The notes under the pieces were generated by a model. It worked only from the letters and a program-made list of their open reading frames with translations, had not been told where the DNA came from and made no database searches. Positions 23,931 through 33,754 of a stretch of 64,000 nucleotides of DNA are shown here, piece after piece. Location: assembly GCA_900618795.1 (NCBI GenBank), contig UYJD01000006.1, forward strand, positions 1,353,072 to 1,417,071, written 5' to 3'. The translations under genes were made by a program, and so were the position numbers. Numbering within the stretch: position 1 is the stretch's first letter; every line of letters begins with the position of its first letter. This DNA is from Cyanodermella asteris (Eukaryota > Ascomycota > Lecanoromycetes > Ostropales > Stictidaceae).

Positions 23931-25122
23931 AAACATATGCTCGGGCTGCCCAGCACCCCAGTTTTTCGTCAATTAGTAATTAGAGATATGAACCCGAGTA
24001 ACAGTGAGAAAACAAAGAGTATAAAGGAGTGTTGCAATGGTAGGGAAAGCACAAGGATTCGAAGCACAAGCCTGGGAAGGCAGAAAGAGCGGGAGAGAGA
24101 AGCACTTCTTCTTCTGCAAATCCCTACACGTGGTGATCATCTCCTCAGGAATCACAGTGGCTCCCCTTCAGCGTGGCTGGAGTTACCATGCCAATGGGTC
24201 CTTCCATGGCGCCGACCAGCTTTCAACCCAGAGCACAGAAAGGCCACGGGACAGCCCTTTCACGCGTCGCACGTTGTTTGGCGATGCATTGGACACAGCT
24301 CATTAAGCCAAGCCGCGTGCGGTCACCAAGTCGCTGGATGAGGCTCGAAAGGGAAAATTGTACGTCGAGGATCATGACTTGGCGTCGGGATGGTGACATC
24401 GGGTGCGGGAGGCTGAAACATGGTTAAAGCTGGGCGAACTGAGTTTGAGGACTGCCAAGACCTGAGCCTCATCTCGGTGTTCCTTTTCTTATGACACTAT
24501 CACCCACGTCGACGAGTTTCAGTCATAGAATTCGCCTTCACTGATGACAGACACCAGACGAGGAAAGCATGATCGAGCTCGACCGTACGGCAAGTCGAGT
24601 CCTCACTACGTCGCCGAGGTCAGCTGTGTCTGTGATATTTAGTTGAATACAGCCGAGCTACTGGCCAGCTACCACTTATTGATAATCTAGTACAAAACAG
24701 GTCATCACCTTTAATCCTTCATAGTTGTCCAGTATCCATGAAATCGTCAGTGGGGAAGCAATTCCAGCCTCGCACCGCAAATTCACTCTTGGCCCCCGAC
24801 CGAAAAGCAGCATTTTTGCCCTCTTCCCGATGAACGTGGTTTCACCCAATACCTCGGACCGACGGAGACAAACAAAGAGATCTTGCCAGCTCCTGTCCAG
24901 TTTTCAGTTCTTGCCGTCAGACGATAAGGAAATATGCAGTAATACTTGTGCTTCATAATGGGCTACCCGCCGACAACGAAAGTGAGCAAAAGCTTTTCGA
25001 CGAAAAAAGAGGCCAGCTCAACCTTCGATGCCGCAAGGTAAAAGCGACCACCGGGGGCAGTCGCAATATTGGCATAGTCGTCAGTCATTATCATCATCAT
25101 AGGCAGATTCATCGTGATGTCG
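23931..25122. other. Gene-free stretch
   Basis: About 1.2 kb, expected to hold the missing first exon and promoter of the Cys-rich membrane protein. No other gene or repeat seen. Confidence 0.45.
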
Positions 25123-27672
25123 TCAACCTTCAATGTTCCATGCATCAGTTCCAAAGAAGAGGACTCGGTGTGAATGTCGCATATGGGTGATTAGACCACC
25201 GAGGCCCTTGTTATGGAGCAGCTGGCCCGTACAAGGACAGCGTTTGCAAGTGGTGATAGCAAGCTTTGCGAATGCCTGGATCTTGATGATGCGATCATGC
25301 TCGGCCGCCATCCGGAACTCTTCATTGGCAATTAGCGGCTCCAGGTCCTTCTGGCCCAGAACATCCGTGATACAGATCCGTTCCAGTGGCTCATGCAGGT
25401 TGTCTTGGTCGATCTCAGGAGGTAGATGGTGAAAGTCCAACTTCGTGCGCCACGTATCATAGGTGCGACCGCGCTTGGGCAATTGCCACGGGAAACTGGA
25501 GATTTTGGTGCCCATGTAGATGCTGTGGATGATTCTCTTGCCATGGTACTGTTCGGCTGCGTAGATCCAGTGTGCGTTGATTCCGCCCCAGCCTGGGGTG
25601 CAGTAGAATTGATCCGTGCAGGCAGTAAGTTGATGGAGAATCTGCTCGGCAGCATCGGCAATTTTCCTAGCACATGGAACGGCCTGCTTCGTGTTGATCC
25701 TTTCGTACGGATCAATAGGGTATCCTCTACCCTGGAACATTCCCTTCGCAAATGCCCAAGGGTGAGCTCTCGGGACGTGGTCGGGCAGTTGATGCGGCGA
25801 ATACAAGAAATGATGAAGCTTCCCCGTTGGAGCGAATCTTTCACGGAACATGGCAAAGCGCTGGCGAGTGATATGACTTCGAGGAGTCAGAGACACCGTC
25901 CCATCCGCACCGAGCACTTCAGCCGGAGCGGGGTCTTTGCCCTCCCAAATCATTACGGCGGACTTGACGAGCTGCCAGCGCAAGTCCTTACGGTAGTTGA
26001 GAAGCTTCTCACCGCAACGTCTGTCGGGAACAATGCTCAACATCATCTGATCACGCTGGTGTATCCGCAACGCGATATCTGTTGAGAAGAGACCCTGGGC
26101 GGCGAACCAGGCATCGACCTCCGGTTTGTAAAGTCGGATCTTCTTGCGAACCAAGCAGAGGCGCTCGTGTCCAGTATAGGGATACTTTGCCTTCTTAACC
26201 TCTGGATATTTCTGCTTTATCGTGCTGATAGTATCCTGAAGAGATGCAAGCGCTGTGACAATGATCAGTTGACGATCAACATGGGTAACGACAGAGGTAG
26301 ACGGAGGAGATCAATTCGCCGAGAGGAGAATGGGTCTCATGATTTCTGGTAGCAACTTACTGATTGTGTGTTCCTCCAAGCATGAATTGCACCACTGGAT
26401 ACCCCAGTGTTTGTTTGTGACTCCTTCTTTTTTGTAAAATGCCTCCAAATCCAGGCAGAGAAAGCATCGCTTCTTCGCTGTTTGGTTCATGTGACCAACG
26501 ATCTCGCGCTTGTAATTGAAATCGGACACAAATGGCCCACCAAGAGCCTTAACACGATTGCGCGGCGCTTCTGGCTCCGAAAAAATCGGATCGAATTCCC
26601 ACTCTTGGATGGCCCCAAGATCGTCGGTGCGTTGGCGTTTATTCGGTGGGAGACCAGCTCCGTCCTGAAACACTGCGTCGTTTTCGTCAGCGTCCAGAAG
26701 TCGTCTGATCCTTGTTGGTGGATTGACTGGAGGATACGGCGATTGAGGCCCAAATGAGAGGGACGGAATGTCAGGCACCGGGCTGATAGTCGTCCTGGGA
26801 GAAAACAGTGATGAGGAGATTACCAGACCTGGTGTCACCATACGCGAAGATCGCGGTGTACCTATGTTGGAATAAGCTCCATCGTACGATACCAGACGAC
26901 CGTCGGTCACATACTGATTTCCAACATTATTTGCATCCAGATTCAATGGTGCTGGCGCGTTGCGTCGAGCCGACAAGCCACCTTCGTTGGACACTGGTTG
27001 ATAGACTTCATCGTACGCTAGCGGAAAGTCCACATCGAAGTTGAAGGGAGTGAGTGAGAATGTAGGTGGTCCAAGCAGATCGTCAGTCGATGGCTTGGCC
27101 CATCGATTCCGGTCCTCCAGTTTACGTCCTGCAGCTTTCCATTCACGAAGCTCGTCTTCAGATTGAAATTTTTCTGGCTTAGCGTACAGTGCTGGGGGTA
27201 GAGCATTGTACCAAATCCAGTTCGCCTTTCTCCCATTGAGATTCCTCTGCAGAGCGCTCGACGTGTGGGAGAGATTTAGGATCCAGAAAGAATCCAAGTG
27301 CATGCAGATCTTGACAAGGATCTCGTTTGGAAGGGTTGCGATACTGGTCTTGCTTCCAGCAGAGGATCCGTCAGAACCGCTGGCATCTGAAGCTCCTGAG
27401 GCTGAGTCAGCATCAACATTGGCCGGCGTCGTTGAATCTTGGTTCGCTAGGACATTTGTGTTACCATCGAGTTGCATGTCATCATCCTGTGCTGCCTGAA
27501 GAGGGTCATGTAAGCTGGACAAGCTCGGGCCGGCGGACAGAGTGGTGTTTTCTGGCCACCGTTCGCTATCCCGCTCAATGCGCTCGAGCTTGAATCTTGA
27601 CATCGACTCATCGAGATTGGGAAAGACTTGATCGGGGCTGCCGGCGCTTGCGGCGGCATTAGCGGCACTCAT
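25123..27672 (-). CDS. F-box protein with two Cys/His clusters
   Basis: Exons 27672-26361 and 26252-25123 (108-bp intron), 813 aa. An acidic, Ala/Ser-rich N-terminus (1-110) precedes the F-box at about 111-155 (IATLPNEILVKICMHLDSFW, NLSHTSSALQRNLNG, then WIWYNALPPALY). The middle is Pro-rich and disordered. A first cluster, CFLCLDLEAFYKK ... WGIQWCNSCLEEHT (about 410-435), ends at the splice site. The second exon continues TLASLQDTISTIKQKYPEVK and KKIRLYKPEVDAWFAAQG, then a Trp-rich region, and ends with a CxxC-H-H type cluster (CKRCPCTGQLLHNKGLGG, then HMRHSH). The splice phase and protein continuity fit well. The plan resembles fungal F-box proteins with zinc-stabilised C-termini whose targets are unknown. 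The two halves share one gene because the first exon ends in a consensus donor (A|GTAAGT) and neither half is complete alone. Confidence 0.87.
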
Positions 27673-27964
27673 GACGCTGGACTGGCGTCAATGCACGTGT
27701 TTCAAAAGAGAATTTGCTTGAGTCTCGCCTGCTGGGCTCAGATCACTGACCTGATGCTGTCGATGTGGCCGCTAATGACCACAACGCCGTAGTTTGATCT
27801 GACAACAAAGAATAAGCCCGCCGCTTGTATTTCGATTTTTTATCTGTATTTTGGAAACTGGAGTGAAATGAGATGGCGGATTTCTTTCAGTCTAAGTGAT
27901 AATGGGGAAGAAATATAGGGGCGCCAACAAGTTGGCCAGTGGGAGGGACAGCACGGCTTCCAGC

Positions 27965-28552
27965 TCAGTGCCAGATGTGTTTGAGCCCGTGAATCAGACT
28001 CTGGATGGCAAGCCGACAACCACCAGCGGGGACGATGAAAGGATCAGACTGAAAAAGTGAAGTGAGGTGAGTTTGACGATGTTGCTTGGTGCGCCACAAG
28101 TGCGGCTTGCAGAGCAGGCAGGCAGGCTGGCGGCGCAACTCAGGAAACTTCAACTCTGCCTCTTCACTTCTCTCCACCACACGATTGTTGAAAGATTTGA
28201 GATTTTCGCGACGCCGGTCTCTTTTATGACTGGCGCGATGCTGTTGAGCTAAAGGATCTCGGTACTTCAAATGATTCGGAGGCTTCTTCGGATGCGGAGG
28301 TCTGTGCGAACTTGGCTGAATATCGTCTTCCCAAAGTGTACCAGTTTCAGAGATTGAGCTTCCTGCGACGTCGCTTGCAAAAGCCTTTTCATGCACAGCT
28401 TCCAGTCGTCGGGCGGCTAGGACCCTTCTTGCTACCGAACTTCGTGGCGACTCAGCTTTCGAGAAGGGGGAGTTGTCGTGGCGCGATACTAGCGTTCCAT
28501 AATGCCTGCGCAATGCGCTCCTTTCAAAAGTTCGATTGAGTGTGTCTTCAAG
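27965..28552 (-). CDS. Uncertain gene: terminal exon of a basic protein
   Basis: An open frame of 195 codons runs from a likely acceptor (CATAG, 28555-28553) to a stop at 27965. It contains no ATG, so if real it is a 3' exon. The translation starts LEDTLNRTFERSALRRHYG and contains RRVLAARRLEAVHEKAFASD, HPKKPPNHLKYRDPLAQQHR and SFNNRVVERSEEAELKFPEL; it is rich in Arg/Lys/His with an even, protein-like composition. The frame lies directly upstream of a tandem minus-strand gene-free gap of 290 bp. I cannot find the 5' exon: a possible ATG lies near 28803 (MLEVRDFPRSFNTQLYSLG) but no in-phase donor is clear. It resembles small basic mitochondrial or nucleolar proteins only in composition. Confidence 0.35.
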   Translation of the reverse strand, partial: LEDTLNRTFERSALRRHYGTLVSRHDNSPFSKAESPRSSVARRVLAARRLEAVHEKAFASDVAGSSISETGTLWEDDIQPSSHRPPHPKKPPNHLKYRDPLAQQHRASHKRDRRRENLKSFNNRVVERSEEAELKFPELRRQPACLLCKPHLWRTKQHRQTHLTSLFQSDPFIVPAGGCRLAIQSLIHGLKHIWH

Positions 28553-29057
28553 CTATGCGAACAAGGGTACGCAAGTTTCGACAGTTGAGCGTCTGGCAGA
28601 AGTGGTGCCAATTGTTGAGGCTGTCGTTGAGTTGGGGGCGCCGGGACTGCACACTGCTCGTATCGTTACCCCGTACCAACTTTCGTGCGAGCAACTTTCA
28701 GACTCCTGGGTGGTCAAATCCCAGCGATGTCTGCAGTGATCGAGCTTCCGAGACTATAAAGCTGCGTGTTGAAAGACCTGGGAAAATCTCGAACCTCGAG
28801 CATGCTTTTAAGCTTGCAGCGCGTGAGTCAGTATCCTCATTGCTTCACCTCCCTGGAGATCAGTGAATGCCAGCGCCTCCGACAGCCAATCAAGAGGCGC
28901 GATATCTCAGCAACATCCCAAGAGTCAGCCTGGTTCTGTTAGTACTGCCACTGCGTCGCGTGGAGTCAAAGTTATATGCGTCAAGAGGAAAAGAGCATCA
29001 AAATGTCATACGTGGAGCATGTCTCGGCTGAGAGGCTCCGGAAAGAATTGCCATATC

Positions 29058-29886
29058 TCAATCCCGCTTCGTCTGTTTCGCCTTCTTTGCTGGCTTCTCG
29101 TTGTCTTCTGGAGCAGAGCGCTTCTGCTGTGCGACTCGCGTGCTTTTCCTCGATCCTTCCCTGGGCGCAGCCTTCTCCTTCTTGGGCTTGCTGGAAGCCT
29201 TGGGAGCAGCTTTTTTGGGAGTCTTCTGTTTGGGCTTGCTTTCCTGAGTCTTCTTATCTTCCTTGTCTGTTCGGCCATATCAGCAAGCGTGAAGGTAAGC
29301 GGCTGAGTCTTGACCTACCGTCTGAGCCCTCGTCCTTCTTTTGTTCGTACTCCTTCTTCGCGGGAGACTTGTGCTCGGGCTCGCCCTTCTTGGGCTCATT
29401 CTTGGAGCCTGCTTCGTTCTCGTAATCGCCCCCCTTCTTTTCGTACTCTTTGGCTATCTTTGCCGCTAGGAAGAAGGTTAGTAAAGGGCGTCGAGACGTC
29501 CGATATCAACATCGGACGGGAGAGGGGTCCACATGATTCTCTGTACGCTCAGCTAATAAAGGGACGACATATGTAGATTTTGAAGAGCACACATAAGCTA
29601 CGAACATGGCGCATTGGTGTGTGAAATCAAACAGCGACCGCGAGCAATTTCGGGCCCTTGTTGCAGATCATAGCGACATGAATAATCACAATAATTACCT
29701 TTCCAAGCAGACATTTGTCCTTTCCCCCCGCCGTCCTTGTTTGTCTCATTCTTGACCTCTGCGCGGCGAGAAAACGATATATCAGCCTCAAACTCCCCAA
29801 ACAGACACTCCGGACGGGAACCAACCTTCGGTGACCTTCTCCTTGAGTTTCGGGTCTGTGGGCTTTCCCTTGCTTGAAGAAACCAT
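29058..29886 (-). CDS. Small Lys-rich conserved fungal protein, four exons
   Basis: Exons 29886-29826, 29758-29699, 29465-29319 and 29266-29058; introns of 67, 233 and 52 bp, all phase 1. Predicted 158 aa. The first half is a compact conserved module: MVSSSKGKPTDPKLKEKVTE, EVKNETNKDGGGKGQMSAWK and AAKIAKEYEKKGGDYENEAG, with each element falling on its own exon. I recognise this module from many filamentous ascomycetes but know no function. The second half is repetitive and basic (KEDKKTQESKPKQKTPKKAA, KKEKAAPREGSRKSTR, KPAKKAKQTKRD), histone-H1-like, with several bipartite NLS patterns, so a nuclear or chromatin role is plausible but is inference. The longest raw open frames across this locus are out of frame, so ORF-based annotation would miss the gene. 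Confidence 0.82.
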
Positions 29887-31028
29887 TTCGGAAGTCTGCG
29901 ATCGAGGTAGTGGCAATGCGATTGTTACGCGACAAGCGATTGCAGGTAGGGAGAAAGTCGCACAGGCAAGAAAGGCATGGGGCAGACGGGCGCGTTTCGC
30001 GACGAGATGAGACAAGCTTATCGAGATGTCATAGCCGCTTGGTCCAAGCTTGCCTGAACCGCGGAGCAGATGTGGCTTGCATGTCGCTGCTCGAGCCCCT
30101 GGTTGGCGGGGAGCTTCGTTGATGCGACATGCAGGAGTGGGCGCCTCCAGGGGGAGGCGTTTGACTGGAGCTGCATGGGGCTGGAGAGGAACGAGGTTGA
30201 TCTTATCCTGTCGTGTTTAAGCACTTGCACAAACCGTCAGAGACGGCTGGGCGTTGCTCGCCAGCGAATGTTGCGACAACCGAAACAACCATGTACGACG
30301 CGGCCGGGTCGTGTGTGTTAAACATTGCGAACTGGACAGGGTTCCAGTGCCTCTAAGGTGGCCACGAGAGGCACTGAAATACCCGTCTGCCGCCTTCTTC
30401 AGGCTGAACCTTGACAAGCCTATCGCATTATTATTCGCAGTTGCAATTCATGAACAATGCGTTGCTCACCTTAACACCAAATGTCATTCATCCCTTGGAC
30501 ATTCAAAATTAATCTGAATTCTTTTTCGTGTTGTTCCCAATCGATAGAGAGAAATAGCCTGCGCTGCGGCCTTCCATTCATGTCACAAATGACCAGAGGA
30601 TCCGAACAAGTGCTGGCAAGTACGAGGCTGACCGCATCGTACTGATCAAGTGCAAGTAGGCAACACGCTGTTGGCTTTTATGGACAGGTTCCTTGACCCC
30701 TAAGATGTTCGCCTTCTTTGTAAATACGCAGCTCGGGACGGTCATCACTACCGTCATTTCCACCGCCGTTTGAAGTAATGATCGAGTTTGGGAAATTGTT
30801 TCGCTTTTCGACTGATCATTCCATCGAAAGTGCTGCAGCGGCTTGGTAGACAACAACAACAACAACAACAACAACTTCACCGTTGGGGGTCTCAAAGCTG
30901 AGGAGAATCGAAAAACCGACCAAGCTTCGAGGCCTCGGCCATAACTAGTCGCAGAGAACACACACAGCTTAAATCGGCCCCTTGACTCGACGGCAATTCG
31001 CTGAAACGACTGTTGAACCGGCCCCGCG
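29887..31028. other. Gene-free stretch with CAA microsatellite
   Basis: About 1.1 kb without a supported gene. It contains a (CAA)8 microsatellite at 30851-30875. The last part would have been the promoter of the HET relic. Confidence 0.5.
30851..30875. repeat. (CAA)8 microsatellite
   Basis: Eight perfect CAA units followed by a final C. Noncoding context. Confidence 0.9.
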
Positions 31029-32330
31029 ATGCGCCTTCTCAACGTGGTAATTCATGAGTTCAAGTACTTTGATGATTCGACATGAGTAACCTACGCGATT
31101 CTCTCTCATAGATAGAGCGACTTCGAATGCAGCATGCAGTCTTTAATTGCCAATCGGAATGCACGGTTCATATGACCGATCGACCCATGGGGACGGTCAG
31201 TTGGTCTTCCGTACGCCACAATGATCCGACCAGGGATAGCTGTTCCAAGGTTGTACGATTCTGCCGACAGGCTTTGACAAACGGCATTCAATGGGTATGG
31301 GTCGACACGTGTTGCATCAATAAATCGGATCCCGCGGAACTGACCGAGGCCATCAATTCCATGTACCGCTGGTATGAAAGCTCCGTCGCTTGTTATGTGT
31401 ATTTGGATGATGTTGAGACCAATTCGTTATTGATTTCGTGCAATGACCAGACATCCCGTTCGATTCGAAAGAGCAAGTGGTTTACGCGAGGATGGACCTT
31501 GCAGGAGCTGCTGGCTCCACCACAAGTGTGGGTCTTCGACCGCCACTGGGTATATCTGGGAAGCCGCGAACGTTCACTGGGCGGGTTTATCACAGGCATA
31601 ACTTGGAATTCTGCAGCGATTCCTCGGTTCTGCTGCTGCCTCTGCCTCTGTGGCTGAGAAAATGTCATGGGCAGCGGGCCGTGAAACAAAACGAGTCGAA
31701 GATCGAGCTTATAGCCTGTTAGGTCTCGTAAAGATCAACGTGGCACCATTGTATTGCGAAGGGGAGCAGTCATTTATCCGATTACAGAAGGAGGCCATCG
31801 AGGAGATTGACGACGGATCCGTCTTCGCCTGGTGGCCCGACAAAACCTCTTTTTCCAACTCGTGCAGGGTGCTGGCTTCATGACCGAGCGAATTCAAGCA
31901 CCCCCAAGGCATCTATCCCGTTGCAACTATCAATCGCGCTTCGTGTATGCTCACCAACCGTGGAGTGAAGCTGCAGGTCCCTCCCACATTCAGAAGGCCC
32001 ACCTCACTCCGATTGAACTGCCGCTTCGCAAACCACGTACCTGTCTACATCTTGGTGGGATGGCAATGGAACTCCAAAATTGGAACGGAAGTCAGTTATG
32101 ATCAGTACCAGACCGAATCAAAGCTGTATTTCCGAATGGCAACGTCACCCATGAACATGTTTCATACGCAAAGCCCACATGAAATCTCCCGAGACAAGAA
32201 CCATCCAAGACTGACAATCTGGCTGGCATTTGGACGAAGCACGCTCCAGCAGAGTGCAGCCAAAGCCGAAGCAACGCAGCCGATGTCCAAATCGATGTGC
32301 AACGATTTGCCGGCAATGTTCTGGTGATTT
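31029..32330 (+). pseudogene. Decayed HET-domain gene (fossil)
   Basis: The relic opens MRLLNVVIHEFKYFDDST, a classical HET start, and the hallmark blocks follow in order: WVDTCCINKSDPAELTEAI, WYESSVACYVYLDDV, KWFTRGWTLQELLAPP, RVEDRAYSLLGLVKINV and LYCEGEQSFIRLQKEAI, then C-terminal matter near LTNRGVKLQVPP. The parts lie in different frames and the reading is interrupted several times (about four or more), so no full-length product is expected. Its family is the same as the intact HET gene at 10.4-12.3 kb, though the two are clearly diverged. The many readable motifs suggest fairly recent decay. The 3' limit is approximate. Confidence 0.85.
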
Positions 32331-32973
32331 TGCTGCTGCTGCTCGCGAGGCTTGTCACTGAGACAGGATGAATGACAGGCCTTGCCAGTCATGACACGGT
32401 GTGAGCCTGAGAGTCAGTCTCAAATTGTAACGACCACAGCGAAGAATCAAGATAAGACAAAACATATGTACATCTCGCACACTAGCGCTGACTCTTCGGT
32501 GCGCGTGGAGTTGCGATGTGTCCGCGAGTCCTGCTGGTACGGCCGCTGGCGTCTGGACGTCCGGAAGTCCAGCCAATCAGCGTCTCTCAAATGCAGATGA
32601 TCCGGCCGCATCCTTAACAAAGAGTTTGGCTCAGACAGCCCATCAGCCTGTTCAATACTCATGCGGCTAGAGCACTGCTTACTGCTACGAAGCTGTCGCG
32701 GGGAGATATCTTACCTGAAGCTGTGAGACGGCACAGTCGCATGGTCAGATCTGCATATATAATATTCGAACAATCTACCCATTCTTCCGGGGAACACCAC
32801 TCCATCCCAGAACCGCGCTTGCTATCATTTATCGTGTCTAAATAGCATCAAGCCCAATTACGAAGTGAAAAACTGTACATTGATCAAAAGATCCCACCTC
32901 CTCAAATCATAGCCATCTCACCCGCTCCTAACACTTTTTCTCTCGGCCTTCTCTACTTACGTGTCCAATAACC
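32331..32973. other. Gene-free stretch
   Basis: About 640 bp of 3' flank of the HET relic and promoter of the next gene. Nothing specific recognised. Confidence 0.45.
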
Positions 32974-33555
32974 ATGACGACCCGACTCTTCCCCCACCCC
33001 CCCTACGCCGAAGACCAACCCTACGCAAAGACAATCCTAACAACCCACGTCCTCCACCGGGGCTTCACAGCCGGCTCCCTCGTCGCCTCGACCTTATCCC
33101 TCAGCACACACACCTACCGAAACCTCCGCTCTCGGCCCCAGCCATCCGCCTCGATACCTTCTCTCGTCCGCTCCTCCGGTCGCGGCGCTCTGACCGGCAC
33201 GATCCTCCTCTCCGCCGCCCTCGCCGCCCGCATGAACGGCAAAACGGAGATTGAATGGCAGGACCGGAGCTGGAGGTTACTGGCGAACGAAGGGCAGGTG
33301 TTGGTGGACGATTTCAGTATCGGGGGAGCGGTGCTCGGGGTTCTGGGCGGAGGACTGGTGAAGGGGGCGGCTGGAGGTGGGGTTCTGGGCGTAGTTGGAC
33401 GGACTGGGTTGGGGAGTCTTGTGGGTACGGTGGGGTATTTGGGGTGGAGGTATGGGTTTGGAAGGGGGGCGAGGGTTGTGGAGGAGGAATCGGCGCGGGA
33501 GACAGGGGTTGTGAGGAGGTGCTTAAGCAGGGGAAGGTTTGAAGCCATTCATTGA
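32974..33555 (+). CDS. Small Gly/Ala-rich membrane-type protein
   Basis: Single exon, 193 aa, true ATG (ACCATGACG). Segments such as FTAGSLVASTLSLSTHTYR, RGALTGTILLSAALAARMNG and GGAVLGVLGGGLVKGAAGGG then LGSLVGTVGYLGWRYGFGRG are weakly hydrophobic, small-residue-rich helices (GxxxG patterns), like Tim17-type or other inner-mitochondrial-membrane proteins. Fungal proteins with this look (DUF1757-like) are annotated as unknown; I am not certain of that assignment. It is transcribed toward the coilin gene (tail to tail, only 199 bp between stops), so terminators must be packed in 33556-33754. The base composition shifts from C-rich to G-rich along the plus strand within the gene. Confidence 0.7.
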   Translation: MTTRLFPHPPYAEDQPYAKTILTTHVLHRGFTAGSLVASTLSLSTHTYRNLRSRPQPSASIPSLVRSSGRGALTGTILLSAALAARMNGKTEIEWQDRSWRLLANEGQVLVDDFSIGGAVLGVLGGGLVKGAAGGGVLGVVGRTGLGSLVGTVGYLGWRYGFGRGARVVEEESARETGVVRRCLSRGRFEAIH

Positions 33556-33754
33556 TTTGCTAAGAAACGAAGAAATGGAAGTGAAGGGCAATGGCCAGCC
33601 TGATTACAATCAATCCCCTTATGTGCAATGCTAAAATCCCAATGTACAGTACTTATCCTGAACACCATGCTTAAAACAATCATAGTCTGTACAACCAAAC
33701 TCGTGTACTTCACCCAAAGATATGCAAGTTTTAACTTCCAGCAACTGAGAAGGC

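Noticed and set aside
33114-33548. 144-codon minus-strand open frame
   Set aside because: Antisense shadow of the 193-aa gene in GC-rich sequence; Pro/Thr/Arg low complexity with no start context.
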